DNA of 58,808 nucleotides from Gammaproteobacteria bacterium. GTDB lineage: Bacteria; Pseudomonadota; Gammaproteobacteria; JAURND01. The notes below the pieces were generated by a model. That model was not told the DNA's origin. It worked only from the letters and a program-made list of their open reading frames with translations, and did not search any database. Of the stretch, positions 46,740 through 55,669 are shown in pieces (position 1 is the stretch's first letter; each line of letters starts with the position of its first letter). Both the position numbers and the translations under genes were made by a program. The stretch covers positions 1-58,808 of the forward strand of contig DASZWJ010000003.1 of assembly GCA_035546635.1 (NCBI GenBank), read 5' to 3'.

Positions 46740-47411
46740 ATGAACTACAATTGGCTTGAACATTGGGAACAAAATCATCTCCCTTTCCACCTGAATAGCG
46801 TCAATTCTTTACTGGAAAAATATTGGCCAAGATTAGGTATATTACCCGGTGCTCCTGTCCTCGTGCCATTATGTGGTAAGTCTCAAGATTTGTTGTACCT
46901 TGCAGAGCAAGGGTTGCAGGTGATTGGTGTAGAATTGAGTCAACTGGCCTGTGAATCTTTTTTTATTGAAAACGATCTAGCATTTAATAAACAAGAGATT
47001 TGTGGTTTTACGCGCTATTATAATAACCAGATTGAATTATTTTGTGGTGATTTTTTTACTTTGCCGGAAAATATGTTGCCTGCAATAACTGCAGTTTATG
47101 ATAGAGCAGCATTGGTTGCTTTACCTGAGACTTTGCGCTTGCGCTATGCACTACAGCTAACAAAATTGATGACGCAGGATAGTCAGATGCTGTTAATAGT
47201 CTATGATTCTTCGGATAGAGTAGAGGGTCCACCTTATTCAGTATCATATCTTGAAATAACACAATTATATGGAACGCATTTTAAAATCAAGGAACAAGAG
47301 CGTATTTACAAACCCAGCGAAGAACTCAGTCAGCATTTACGCGACAAGGGATATAATGAAATGTACAAGGTGATATATAGTTTCAAAAAGCAAACTACTC
47401 ACACCCTTTAA
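46740..47411 (+). CDS. tpm: thiopurine S-methyltransferase
   Basis: A 223-residue SAM-dependent methyltransferase of the TPMT family, with the family start W-x-x-x-W-x-x-x-x-x-x-F-H (WLEHWEQNHLPFHL), the SAM motif VLVPLCGKSQDLLYLAEQG near residue 40, GVELSQLACESFF near residue 64 and DRAALVALPETLRLRYA near residue 121. Bacterial members methylate thiopurines or oxyanions of selenium and tellurium. Length is normal. AGAGGAA precedes the ATG. Neighbours suggest a detoxification block. Confidence 0.93.
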   Translation: MNYNWLEHWEQNHLPFHLNSVNSLLEKYWPRLGILPGAPVLVPLCGKSQDLLYLAEQGLQVIGVELSQLACESFFIENDLAFNKQEICGFTRYYNNQIELFCGDFFTLPENMLPAITAVYDRAALVALPETLRLRYALQLTKLMTQDSQMLLIVYDSSDRVEGPPYSVSYLEITQLYGTHFKIKEQERIYKPSEELSQHLRDKGYNEMYKVIYSFKKQTTHTL

Positions 47412-47452
47412 AAAAGGCGGTGTGTTAGGTACCTTCTTGTAAGGGGCACTCT

Positions 47453-48400
47453 ATGCGCCAGAAAAAAAACTCTAACATGTCCATTGCCTATCTATTTTTG
47501 ATACTCGCGCCCATGATGGTAGGTATCAACATTGTCGGCTCCAAATATTTAATTACCTCAATGCCGGTGTTATTTTTATTAGCCGTACGTTTTTTGGTAG
47601 CTGCAGTGTTATTATTACCATTACACTGGCTGACGCCTGATGGCAAACAAAATGCCTTAGTTTATTTAAAACAACTTAGTAAAAAAGATTGGTGTTTTCT
47701 CATCGCCCAAGCCTTAACTGCAGGTGTTTTCTTCAACGTTTTAATGGTAATGGGTTTGCAATATACCGACGCTAACATCGCAGGAGTTATCACCAGCGCT
47801 TTACCTGCTATTATTGTTATTATGTCCTGCATTGTGCTTAAAGATCGATTTACCATAAAAAAGATGGTGTGCGTGGGATTTGCAACTGTAGGTCTTGTAG
47901 TCATCAATGCAGCACATATCTCAGGTCATACTGCAAATTATTCCATGTTAGGAAATTTGCTAGTTTTTCTCTCATTGCTTCCAGAAGCTAGCTACTATAT
48001 TTTAACTAAACTTCATCCCAGTCGCTTGCCAATATTCTTGATGTCTTCAGTCATCAACCTGATTAACGCAGTGATTCTTTTGCCTATTTTAGGCTACTAT
48101 CTCAACTGGAAACTGTTAAATTTACCGGTTTTCGATTGGCTGATTTTAATTGTAGTGGGTATTGCTTCAGGATTATTTTATGTTTTCTGGTATATCGGCT
48201 CTGCAAAAGTAGATGCAGTTATGGCAGCACTTTCCACCGCATTCATGCCAATTGCAACCATTGCTATTGCTTGGTTAACATTAGGAGAGAAAATTGACAT
48301 TATACAATTTATCGGGGTAATAATGATAATTATGTCCATTCTTGCTTATGCCTTACCCTTTCGAATGCAGTGGAATCACAAGAAAAATCACAACCTATGA
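47453..48400 (+). CDS. EamA/DMT family transporter
   Basis: A 315-residue transporter with ten predicted helices in two EamA repeats. The first ends at LQYTDANIAGVITSALPAII, then VIMSCIVLKDRF, and the second at VDAVMAALSTAFMPIATIAI, then AWLTLGEKI. These carriers export metabolites or drugs; the substrate is unknown. AAGGGG precedes the start. It follows tpm by 41 bases and its end overlaps the stop of the convergent aldehyde dehydrogenase gene by six bases. Confidence 0.92.
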   Translation: MRQKKNSNMSIAYLFLILAPMMVGINIVGSKYLITSMPVLFLLAVRFLVAAVLLLPLHWLTPDGKQNALVYLKQLSKKDWCFLIAQALTAGVFFNVLMVMGLQYTDANIAGVITSALPAIIVIMSCIVLKDRFTIKKMVCVGFATVGLVVINAAHISGHTANYSMLGNLLVFLSLLPEASYYILTKLHPSRLPIFLMSSVINLINAVILLPILGYYLNWKLLNLPVFDWLILIVVGIASGLFYVFWYIGSAKVDAVMAALSTAFMPIATIAIAWLTLGEKIDIIQFIGVIMIIMSILAYALPFRMQWNHKKNHNL

Positions 48401-49885
48401 TAATTGTATCCACGTAGTCTTAATTTCCAAATAATGCTCCAATCCATAAAACGAAGACTCACGACCAATCCCCGACTGTTTATAGCCACCAAAGGGTGTC
48501 GTGACATCCCCTGAATTAATACAGTTCACAGAAACTACGCCAGCGCGTAACGCTTTAGCTATTCTGTGCGCCTTATTAATATCATTAGTCCAAAGAGAAG
48601 CCGCCAAACCATAATGCGTATCATTCGCGATCTTGATAGCTTCAGCTTCATCTTTAAAAGATAGTACTGATAACACCGGTCCAAAAATTTCTTCTCGTGC
48701 AATAGTCATCGCATTGTGCACCTTAGAAAAAATAGTCGGTTCAACAAAACAACCACCCGTATCCTGCCTGACTTGATTGCCGCCTGTCACTAATGTCGCA
48801 CCTTCAGTCTTTCCGGTCTGAATATATTTTAATACGCGCTGCAATTGGGTTTGATCGACAATGGCGCCCATAACGGTTTTAGGATCTAGCGGATCTCCAG
48901 GCTGAAATTCTTTGCTGAAATTAACTAATTTAGTCACTAATTCATCACGAATAGAATCCGCTACCAATAAACGTGTGGGGGCGCAACAGACTTCGCCTTG
49001 ATTAAAAAAAGCACCCGCTGCGGATTGTTTTGCGACTTGATCTAAATTTTCACAATCCGTCAATACAATATTGGGTGACTTGCCGCCGCATTCCAATGAA
49101 ACACGCTTCATATTCGAATCAGCACTGTATTTTAAAAATAATTTACCGACTTCGGTGGAACCCGTGAAGCTGATGGCATCAATGCCGGCGTGCAAACCCA
49201 TCGCCTGACCTGCAGTTTCTCCAAAACCTGGAATCACATTAAGCACCCCTTCAGGTACTCCGGCGTTTGCTGCCAACTCTGCAATGAAAATCGTAGTGAG
49301 CGGAGATTGTTCAGCGGGTTTAATAATGACAGAATTACCCGTTACTAAGGCGGGGCCGATTTTAGCGCAGGCTAAATATAATGGAAAATTCCAAGGGGTG
49401 ACTGCACCAACGACGCCTATGGGTTCACGCGTAATCAACGCGAGGACGTTAGGATCAGTCGGTGCAATTTGGTCGTAAATTTTATCAATGATTTCTGCAT
49501 TCCAGCGTAATGATTTCACGGCATAAGTCACATCATTTAAGCTATCGCTGATGGGTTTGCCCATATCTAAAGTTTCAAGTAAAGCTAATTCCAATTGATG
49601 CTTTTCTATGCTATCTGCAAAAGCCAGTAATATTTGTTTGCGTTTTTCCGGTGCTGTTTGTGACCAAACCCCTTTATCAAAAGCATGGCGCGCTGCTAAC
49701 ACGGCTTTATCCACATCCTCACGGTCACAGGCAGCAACGTGGGTGAGTACCTGTCCGGTAGCCGGATTAATACAGTCAAAGGTGTTGCCCGAGGCCGAAG
49801 CAACATAATGACCATTAATAAAGGCCTGATTCTTAAAGCGCAAATTTTTAGCTTTCGTTTTGACATCGGCGTAAGTAATTTCCAT
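48395..49885 (-). CDS. aldehyde dehydrogenase family protein
   Basis: A 496-residue NAD(P)-dependent aldehyde dehydrogenase. It has the cofactor block AVTPWNFPLYLACAKIGPAL, catalytic Glu in LECGGKSPNIV and the catalytic Cys in FFNQGEVCCAPTR; the C-terminus has PFGGYKQSGIGRE. The pattern is closest to the PuuC (gamma-glutamyl-aminobutyraldehyde) or betaine-aldehyde types, but no polyamine genes are adjacent. The start at 49885 has GAGGA upstream and is preferred to the ATG at 49900. It follows the YeiH-like gene by 22 to 40 bases. Confidence 0.92.
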   Translation of the reverse strand: MEITYADVKTKAKNLRFKNQAFINGHYVASASGNTFDCINPATGQVLTHVAACDREDVDKAVLAARHAFDKGVWSQTAPEKRKQILLAFADSIEKHQLELALLETLDMGKPISDSLNDVTYAVKSLRWNAEIIDKIYDQIAPTDPNVLALITREPIGVVGAVTPWNFPLYLACAKIGPALVTGNSVIIKPAEQSPLTTIFIAELAANAGVPEGVLNVIPGFGETAGQAMGLHAGIDAISFTGSTEVGKLFLKYSADSNMKRVSLECGGKSPNIVLTDCENLDQVAKQSAAGAFFNQGEVCCAPTRLLVADSIRDELVTKLVNFSKEFQPGDPLDPKTVMGAIVDQTQLQRVLKYIQTGKTEGATLVTGGNQVRQDTGGCFVEPTIFSKVHNAMTIAREEIFGPVLSVLSFKDEAEAIKIANDTHYGLAASLWTNDINKAHRIAKALRAGVVSVNCINSGDVTTPFGGYKQSGIGRESSFYGLEHYLEIKTTWIQLS

Positions 49886-49906
49886 GAATGGATTCCTCAT
49901 GATTTG

Positions 49907-50926
49907 TTAAAAAAACCTCACAGCTAAATAAACTGTCAGCGTTAACCAAGCAAACAATAAAACAGCCAAATAAAGCGGTTTTAATCCTACCTTTTTAATC
50001 TTATTTAAATTAGTTTCCATGCCTATTGCAGCCATGGCCATCGTCAGTAAAAAAACATCAAATTGATTGATTAACGTTACCATATGCGCAGGCAATAACT
50101 GCAAAGAGTTAAAGCCAATCATAACGATAAAAAGGATTGCGAACCAGGGAATAGTTAATTTCGTACTTTTTTGGGAAGTGCCGGCATTGATGCGATTTTC
50201 ATTGAATGAAAGAAAAAGTAAAACTGGAACTAATAACAATACACGGCACATTTTAACAACAACCGCCACATTGCCTGATTCAATGCTAACATTAGTGCCT
50301 GCTACCAGCGCTTGGGCTACTTCATGCACACTGGCACCTGCGAATATGCCATACTGAATAGGTGTAAAGTTCAGCCATCCAGCATGTTGTAATAAGGGAT
50401 ACACAAACATAGCCGTTGTGCCAAATAACACCACAGTTCCTACTGCAACCGCTGCCTTATACGCATCACTTTTTAAGACATCTTCTACAGCTAACACCGC
50501 AGCAGCACCGCAAATAGCAGAACCTGCGCTGATTAAAAGTGCTAGATGACGATCTAATTTAAACAGCTTCACTCCCACCACGTAGCCCAGTAACAAAGTA
50601 GACACAACGACAAAAATATCGATAACTATCCCTTCAATACCAATTGAAGCGATTTGTTGAAAACTCACTCGGAAACCATACAGGATAATAGCTAAGCGCA
50701 ATAATTGCTTTGCAGAAAAATGTACACCAGGCACCCACTCATCGGGTAGCCGGTGACGCAGGGTATTACTATAAATAATGCCAAGGACGATCGCCAATAC
50801 CAGCGAACTAATTCCGGCATTGGCTATAAAGGATATTTCTGCCAGATATAAACTCGACAAAGCAAACAAAGCAACAAACAATAAACCACTTAATGTATTC
50901 GCTCGATCCTGTTTTGAAAAAACCAT
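49907..50926 (-). CDS. YeiH/UPF0324 putative sulfate exporter family protein
   Basis: A 339-residue membrane protein with about ten helices of the UPF0324/YeiH family: GLLFVALFALSSLYLAEI, SSLVLAIVLGIIYSNTL, ISAGSAICGAAAVLAVEDVL near residue 135 and GIFAGASVHEVAQALVAG near residue 200. The family is annotated as a putative sulfate exporter without proof. A start at 50926 has GAGG six bases upstream; an ATG at 50938 is the alternative. It probably forms an operon with the downstream aldehyde dehydrogenase. The LysR gene that often accompanies yeiH is absent. Confidence 0.9.
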   Translation of the reverse strand: MVFSKQDRANTLSGLLFVALFALSSLYLAEISFIANAGISSLVLAIVLGIIYSNTLRHRLPDEWVPGVHFSAKQLLRLAIILYGFRVSFQQIASIGIEGIVIDIFVVVSTLLLGYVVGVKLFKLDRHLALLISAGSAICGAAAVLAVEDVLKSDAYKAAVAVGTVVLFGTTAMFVYPLLQHAGWLNFTPIQYGIFAGASVHEVAQALVAGTNVSIESGNVAVVVKMCRVLLLVPVLLFLSFNENRINAGTSQKSTKLTIPWFAILFIVMIGFNSLQLLPAHMVTLINQFDVFLLTMAMAAIGMETNLNKIKKVGLKPLYLAVLLFAWLTLTVYLAVRFF

Positions 50927-51526
50927 CTTAAACCTCATGAGTTATAGCAGTGTGGGAAGCTGTGATTCGAGATTATAAAAATATCTTTTTTGCGCGTATG
51001 ACGCGATTATTTTAAATAATATTTATAAACATCTTGTTGATACTCCATTAGGATATAAAAATTTTAAAATCAGGCCAATAGCTTACATTTTATTATCGAC
51101 TGATATGCTTTAATAATCAGGTAACATGGTTTTAAGGAAAATCTGTTAATACAGATTTGCTCTCCAGGGATGGGGGGCCAAGGATGAAAATAATTTAAAT
51201 AGTTGCGGCATGAGATTTGTCTTAGAAAAGCTATATAACAGCGGTGTTACTAAGTTACCTCAGTCTATCCAAATAGTGAAGTTCGGATTCTTGGAAATAT
51301 TTTTTTAAAATTCGATTCTTGCATTTTTCTCACGCAAATACCATTTACAACCATTCTGATAAGCAATACACCATTCAGGCTAACACTTTACAAGTGATTA
51401 TAGGCTATAGAGCATCCTGTATGGTATTGTTGTCAGTTTAACTTATGTTTGTGAATAGTGGCCATATCCATCTGATTAAGATGAGGCTCTTTTAAAAATT
51501 GTTTATTTGTCAAAAGGATTTAACTA
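50927..51526. other. AT-rich intergenic region with decayed repeat
   Basis: About 600 bases. It contains the second copy of the double-hairpin element (51136-51190) and, about 60 bases later, a stretch near 51250-51280 that reads TKLPQSIQIVKFG and matches the start of the short protein at 39675, but with no intact frame. The remainder shows no gene. Confidence 0.5.
51136..51190 (+). repeat. double-hairpin repeat, copy 2
   Basis: A relative of 39569-39620: AAATCTGT-TAAT-ACAGATTT is a perfect 8-base stem, followed by CTCTCCAGGGATGGGGGG and GCCAAGGATGA. The stem bases differ from copy 1 in part but pairing of the first hairpin is retained, which suggests the structure is maintained. Confidence 0.6.
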
Positions 51527-51697
51527 ATGAACATTAATCAACTATATACTTTGGGATATACCTGTTTACAACAAAAAAACTATCCAGATGCGATGTCATA
51601 TTTTCATGAAGCAGCACAAGGTGGACATTGGCTAGCGCAGTTATGGCTAGAAAATATGGATAGTTATGTGCACATGAAAAATTTTAGGAATAGGTAA
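51527..51697 (+). CDS. short Sel1-like repeat protein or fragment
   Basis: A 56-residue frame, MNINQLYTLGYTCLQQKNYP, DAMSYFHEAAQGGHWLAQLW, LENMDSYVHM, then a short tail. The pattern A-x-x-Y-F-x-x-A-A-x-x-G-x-x-x-A-Q matches one Sel1-like (TPR-related) repeat. AAAGGA lies eight bases upstream. Sel1 proteins usually have several repeats, so this is a minimal protein or the 5' remnant of a longer one. Confidence 0.5.
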   Translation: MNINQLYTLGYTCLQQKNYPDAMSYFHEAAQGGHWLAQLWLENMDSYVHMKNFRNR

Positions 51698-51800
51698 TTT
51701 TAGTGTGCACTCAGATAGGCAAGGTAGGTTAGGGAGCTGATAAAACCTAATCTACTTTGCGATATCCGTTCTTAGTAATTTCTCACTCCTACAAAAATAC

Positions 51801-51885
51801 TGTCATTTCCGCGTAGGCGGGAATCTATCCTGATTTTAGTTCTGTGTCAGAAAAGAAATAGATTCCCGCCAGCGCGGGAATGACA
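51801..51885. repeat. inverted repeat of the common GGCGGGAAT type
   Basis: Two 28-base arms (51801-51828 and 51858-51885), TGTCATTTCCGCG with AGGCGGGAATCTAT and their near-complement, around a 29-base centre. Palindromes of this type are dispersed in many proteobacterial genomes. Confidence 0.8.
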
Positions 51886-51979
51886 ACAATTATGTAACAG
51901 CATCGCAGTTGTTACTCATTATCTGTTACAATCCAAAAAAAATGTAAACAAGAGAATCAGTTCACAATTTGCAAAAAAA

Positions 51980-52028
51980 ACCCTGAATTTGTACAAGAAA
52001 AGTTTAAGTCTCATACAAACTCAGGGTA
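51980..52028 (-). terminator. hairpin terminator after the Gln/Asn-rich gene
   Basis: An interrupted stem ACCCTGAATTTGTAC/ATACAAACTCAGGGT lies about 25 bases after the stop of the minus-strand gene at 52051-52236, with a long A/T-rich loop. The transcribed strand continues with T-rich sequence, consistent with termination. Confidence 0.5.
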
Positions 52029-52050
52029 ATGTAAAATTAACCGTTATATC

Positions 52051-52236
52051 TTAACCTCGGTTAGCTCTTCCATTGTCCTTTTGATTACGGGAGTTGGAGT
52101 TGCCTTGGTTGTTGCCGGATTTGTTGCTTGATTTTTTAGGGTCAAACTGAGACTGTTTTTGATTAACGTTAGCGTCTTTTTCGTTTCTTTGTTGAGGATT
52201 TTGGTTTTGGTTATTGCCATAATTTTGGTAACTCAT
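52051..52236 (-). CDS. small Gln/Asn/Lys-rich low-complexity protein
   Basis: A 61-residue, extremely hydrophilic protein (MSYQNYGNNQNQNPQQRNEK, then QSQFDPKKSSNKSGNNQG) predicted disordered and basic. I do not recognise a family. Real coding is supported by a strong AAGGAG site seven bases before the ATG and a hairpin after the stop. The composition resembles small stress- or desiccation-type disordered proteins, which is only an analogy. A second protein of similar character lies at 52633. Confidence 0.65.
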   Translation of the reverse strand: MSYQNYGNNQNQNPQQRNEKDANVNQKQSQFDPKKSSNKSGNNQGNSNSRNQKDNGRANRG

Positions 52237-52556
52237 AATATTTCTCCTTAAATATTTGAAAGTTTTGAAGGATAATCATCCTGATTATCAGATTTTATAA
52301 TAACACAGTATTTACAAAAATTGCAATGGAATTATTAAAAAAAAGTAACTGGACGCTTTGTTGTCTGTAGCATGGGGGCGGGTTTCTCCTAGGTCTTCCT
52401 TCCATGTCGAGGACTACAAATGGGTCGTTACAAAAAAGATTTATGAGGAGTTGAAACTCATAAAAAATGAAATCAAAAATACATTACACATCTGATTCAT
52501 ACGACACATAAAGTTAATTTGATTTCACAAGAAAGAGCTGTAAGCGAATGAAAAAT
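52237..52556. other. intergenic region
   Basis: About 320 AT-rich bases upstream of the Gln/Asn-rich gene, which must hold its promoter. No further gene, RNA or repeat could be recognised here. Confidence 0.4.
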
Positions 52557-52625
52557 ATAGAAATAACTAGAGAGAAAAAAGGGCAATATTTCAGCCCACT
52601 GTGTTTTCTCTCAATAGTTATTTCA
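52557..52625 (-). terminator. long hairpin terminator
   Basis: A long stem (GAAATAACTAGAGAGAAAA at the left against TTTTCTCTCAATAGTTATTTC at the right) with an inner GGGC/GCCC pair lies just after the stop of the minus-strand gene at 52633. It argues that the minus strand, not the overlapping plus-strand frame, is the coding one. Confidence 0.65.
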
Positions 52626-52632
52626 GAATTTT

Positions 52633-52854
52633 TTATCTGCTACGGGTCTTTGCAGCTCTTTCAGGATTATTTAGTTTATTTTTTCTGGAGTTATTGCTTC
52701 GAGTGTAATCGTCGCTTCCAGTTGCTGTGCGATAGCGACTTCTGTTGGAGGAGGTTCTAACTTTACCGGCACTGGTGTCAGGATATTGGTCATAATCCTG
52801 TAAGCGTAGGCTGATAACTTTTTCTGAATCAAAATCAAAATAATGATTGGACAT
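52633..52854 (-). CDS. small basic hydrophilic protein
   Basis: A 73-residue protein, MSNHYFDFDSEKVISLRLQD at the start and a basic, Ser/Asn/Arg-rich tail ending NNPERAAKTRSR. No family is recognised. A strong AAGGAG site lies seven bases before the ATG and a long hairpin follows the stop. Two other frames are open across the same bases (a minus frame containing ILTPVPVKLEPPPTEVAIAQ and a plus frame), so a frameshifted ancestral gene is possible. The character is similar to the protein at 52051. Confidence 0.5.
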   Translation of the reverse strand: MSNHYFDFDSEKVISLRLQDYDQYPDTSAGKVRTSSNRSRYRTATGSDDYTRSNNSRKNKLNNPERAAKTRSR

Positions 52855-53036
52855 TGGGTATCTCCTTGATTGTTATATGCATTCCATTGCATAAATAAAA
52901 ACTGATTAATAAAATTAATCCGAATCATTAAACCATAGCCCAATTTAAATATATGTAAGAAAATTGCGGATTTTTATTTAGTAAATATTGGTAGCTTGTA
53001 GAGACATTTTTTCATTAATAATGGGATATAACTTTC

Positions 53037-53675
53037 ATGCCTTATCATGAGCCAAAAAATGAAATAATTATATTAATGCATGGTCTAATGCGCACGCATC
53101 GAAGCATGCGCTTTTTAGAAAAATATTTAAATAAAAATGGCTATGAAACTTATAACTATAATTATCCGTCCACTCAATTTACAATTGAGGAACATGGAGC
53201 ACATTTAAACAACTATATTGCAAATTTATTATTAACCCATCCCAATAAAAATTTAAATTTCATCACGCACAGCTTAGGCGGAATTATAGCCAGAAAAGCC
53301 TTAAGCCAACTCTCTCAACAAAATCTAGACCGATGCAATTCTTTAATCATGCTAGCTCCGCCCAATAAAGGATCTTTATTTGCAAAATTAGCTTTAGCTA
53401 TTGCGCCTTTTCTGTCTCTTTGGATAAAACCGCTAGCTGAACTAAGTTGCAATCCTGATGCCTATGTCCATCAAGTCCCCGTACCCGATCAAATAAAAAT
53501 AGGCACGATAGCCGGCAGATTTGATATCAAAGCACCACCAGCGGTAACTCACCTGGTTCAGCAAAGCGATTTTCTTATGGTTAATTCGGCACATACCTTT
53601 ATCATGAATCATCCTAAAGCAAGAACAGCAATTCTAAATTTTTTACAACAAGGGAAATTTTATTTGATCGAATAG
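53037..53675 (+). CDS. alpha/beta hydrolase, lipase-like
   Basis: A 212-residue cytosolic lipase or esterase of the alpha/beta hydrolase fold. It has the oxyanion segment ILMHGLMRTHRSM (H15-G16), the nucleophile elbow ITHSLGGIIARKAL with Ser79 and a probable catalytic His near the C-terminus (NSAHTFIMNHPKA). The G-x-S-x-G elbow is replaced by T-H-S-L-G-G, common in the triacylglycerol-lipase-like group with GPI inositol deacylase relatives. There is no signal peptide, so the substrate is probably internal or host-derived. It stands alone. Confidence 0.85.
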   Translation: MPYHEPKNEIIILMHGLMRTHRSMRFLEKYLNKNGYETYNYNYPSTQFTIEEHGAHLNNYIANLLLTHPNKNLNFITHSLGGIIARKALSQLSQQNLDRCNSLIMLAPPNKGSLFAKLALAIAPFLSLWIKPLAELSCNPDAYVHQVPVPDQIKIGTIAGRFDIKAPPAVTHLVQQSDFLMVNSAHTFIMNHPKARTAILNFLQQGKFYLIE

Positions 53676-53775
53676 GGATTATTGGTAATCGTTGGAGAGC
53701 TGAATTTTATCGAGTTAAGTGGATGGAAAAAATAAAATATCTGCTACTCGCCTTTCTGTTAATATCCACCGTCGT

Positions 53776-55023
53776 TTAGGAGCTGAGCCCCAATTCGAGT
53801 ATAGATTTAATTTTTGATGATGTACAATTATTGTCTGTAATCCAAGGAAATAAAGTGGCTGGATTATCAAAACTATTAGCTAATAAATTAGCAACAGTTT
53901 GTGATTGGCTTGCAGCATTGAGCAATGAAACAACGTGAGGTGGTGGCGGCAAAAGTAACATTGTGCTCCATTGCGTAGACCATCTACCATATCTTTCCCA
54001 ATAATCTTCAAAAGTTTTGTGCATCCAGATGTTATCAAAAGGTAAGTGACCACGTTTAATGATATTTTCCATATAGACATGAGCAGCCTTGCTGGCATTG
54101 TTTGCGCCTTGACCGGCAATGGGATCATTTAATACCAGGGTATCACCCATGCCCAATACATATTTTCCATCAGCCAATTTAAAAAACGGCTGTCTGATTA
54201 TGGGAGTATATTCACCTGTTAAGCTAGCCTGTTCATCTGTGGGTTCTGCATGGATGTAGCGCTCATATTCCCATGGGATAAACTTTTTAAGCAGCTTTTT
54301 AGCAACCTCCAACTTTTCTGTAACACTTTGTGTTTTTTTCCAACAATCAAATGCTCCTCCTGGGACTCCCTCAAATAAAACCATCTCGCAGGGTCCAGTC
54401 ATAGTCAGGCCGGGGAAGGCGAAGCATTCACCTATGCCTGGGATTAGATTTGCCCTGACCCCAGGTAGTCCTTCAGCTGGTTTGGTCTTATGCATATAAA
54501 GGCAACATAAAACCCTTTGTGGTTCATCAAAGTGACATCGGGAACTATCTTTAGAAAAAAGCTGGCTGATACTGCCTTTGCCACTGGCGATAATAGTGAG
54601 TTCATGTTCTGCTGCAATCTGATTTATGTTGTCTAAGCCCAGCTCTTGAATGTAAAGATTACCGCCAATTTCTTCAAAATAGTTCATCCATTGGGAAAAT
54701 TTTAGGCGTTGGTCTACAGACTGATGGGGTTGATCGGTTACGCCTTGCCAATAAATCATTCTTTCTGAAGTCTTTGCGTCGATTTTTGAGAAAGTAAAGG
54801 CTTGATTCTTTGGTGCTAGCGTATCCCAGAAGTTCAGTTGCAGGGCTTTCTCAAAAGCCAAAGCAGAACCAAACATGCATTGACTCGATAGAATATTGCC
54901 TTGCAATATCTGTTCCGCAGTTTTATTTGAAAATAAAGACACAGAAAAGTTATTTTTTGCCAATCCGATGGCGAGTTGTAAGCCAGACTGTCCGGCTCCT
55001 ATAATGGCTATCTTTCTTTCCAC
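53776..55023 (-). CDS. StyA-like FAD-dependent monooxygenase
   Basis: A 415-residue group E flavin monooxygenase resembling styrene monooxygenase StyA. It has the FAD-binding GAGQSG (residues 9-14), a central FDEPQRVLCCLYMH segment matching the FEKPQRALC block of StyA near residue 170, and the second FAD motif GMGDTLVLNDPIAGQGANNAS near residue 305. StyA epoxidises alkenes with reduced FAD from a StyB reductase; no StyB is adjacent, so a general flavin reductase must serve. It is the third gene of a minus-strand cluster with a MarR-like regulator and a tandem HDO-like protein. Substrate unknown. Confidence 0.85.
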   Translation of the reverse strand: MERKIAIIGAGQSGLQLAIGLAKNNFSVSLFSNKTAEQILQGNILSSQCMFGSALAFEKALQLNFWDTLAPKNQAFTFSKIDAKTSERMIYWQGVTDQPHQSVDQRLKFSQWMNYFEEIGGNLYIQELGLDNINQIAAEHELTIIASGKGSISQLFSKDSSRCHFDEPQRVLCCLYMHKTKPAEGLPGVRANLIPGIGECFAFPGLTMTGPCEMVLFEGVPGGAFDCWKKTQSVTEKLEVAKKLLKKFIPWEYERYIHAEPTDEQASLTGEYTPIIRQPFFKLADGKYVLGMGDTLVLNDPIAGQGANNASKAAHVYMENIIKRGHLPFDNIWMHKTFEDYWERYGRWSTQWSTMLLLPPPPHVVSLLNAASQSQTVANLLANSFDNPATLFPWITDNNCTSSKIKSILELGLSS

Positions 55024-55055
55024 GGGTATCTCACTTTTGATTAGAAGTTTTTTAA

Positions 55056-55616
55056 CTATTTTTTCTTAATTTTTTTAGGTATTTCGTTTTCATCTGTTTT
55101 TTCTAGACTGGTATACGCTACTATGCTATCTGCTTCATCATAGATTGATTTTATCTTCATTAAGTTATTTGCCATTTCTTTCAATGGTATAGTTTTGTCT
55201 TTCATAAAAGCGCTGATTAATACATCGCGGCGCATCTTAGACCATGCATCAGTGTCCTCTATACCTTTTGCTGTGATCTCATAAAAAAATGCTTTGACGC
55301 CTTTGCCTGATCTGCTTTTTTTTACTAAACCTTTTTGCATTAGCTTGCGCAGACTATAATTGATATTAAACATATCATTTCTATTCAATATTCGCCCTAT
55401 ATCAGAGATGGTTTTGGGTTTGTCTTTCATTCGCACTACATGTAGTACTGCTAATTCATGTCCAGTCAGATTTGTGTCATTGGTACTTTTTTCGCACTCT
55501 TCTTGCCAGCGCACAAAACCATAAAAAACTCGCCATAATTGTAATTCAAAATTGGTGACTTCTGTTTCTGACTCATCTTGTGCTAAATGCCATGATCTGC
55601 CGGCAGTAACTTCCAT
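55056..55616 (-). CDS. MarR-like winged-helix regulator (COG5631 type)
   Basis: A 186-residue DNA-binding protein. Residues about 20-120 form a winged helix: GHELAVLHVVRMKDKPKTIS, then DIGRILNRNDMFNINYSLRK and LMQKGLVKKSRSGKGVKAFF, then YEITAKGIEDTD. It resembles the MarR-type COG5631 proteins. The tail is lysine-rich (PKKIKKK). It lies between the tandem HDO-like gene (53 bases upstream) and the StyA-like gene (32 bases downstream) in the same direction, so it probably regulates this cluster. Confidence 0.85.
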   Translation of the reverse strand: MEVTAGRSWHLAQDESETEVTNFELQLWRVFYGFVRWQEECEKSTNDTNLTGHELAVLHVVRMKDKPKTISDIGRILNRNDMFNINYSLRKLMQKGLVKKSRSGKGVKAFFYEITAKGIEDTDAWSKMRRDVLISAFMKDKTIPLKEMANNLMKIKSIYDEADSIVAYTSLEKTDENEIPKKIKKK

Positions 55617-55669
55617 AAAACCTCCAAAATAATAATTATGAAATATATTCTTCGAATATATTAGTTCCC

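Noticed and set aside
52548..52760. 70-codon plus-strand frame
   Set aside because: Its start lies in a long hairpin that fits a terminator of the minus-strand gene, and the translation is rich in Cys, Phe and Trp as expected for an antisense frame.
52671..52943. 90-codon minus-strand frame overlapping the basic mini-protein
   Set aside because: Its start lacks a ribosome-binding site, whereas the other minus frame has AAGGAG. A frameshifted ancestral gene remains possible.
53723..53779. 18-residue hydrophobic peptide frame (MEKIKYLLLAFLLISTVV)
   Set aside because: It looks like a tiny membrane peptide but is too short to support without conservation data, and it touches the end of the StyA-like gene.
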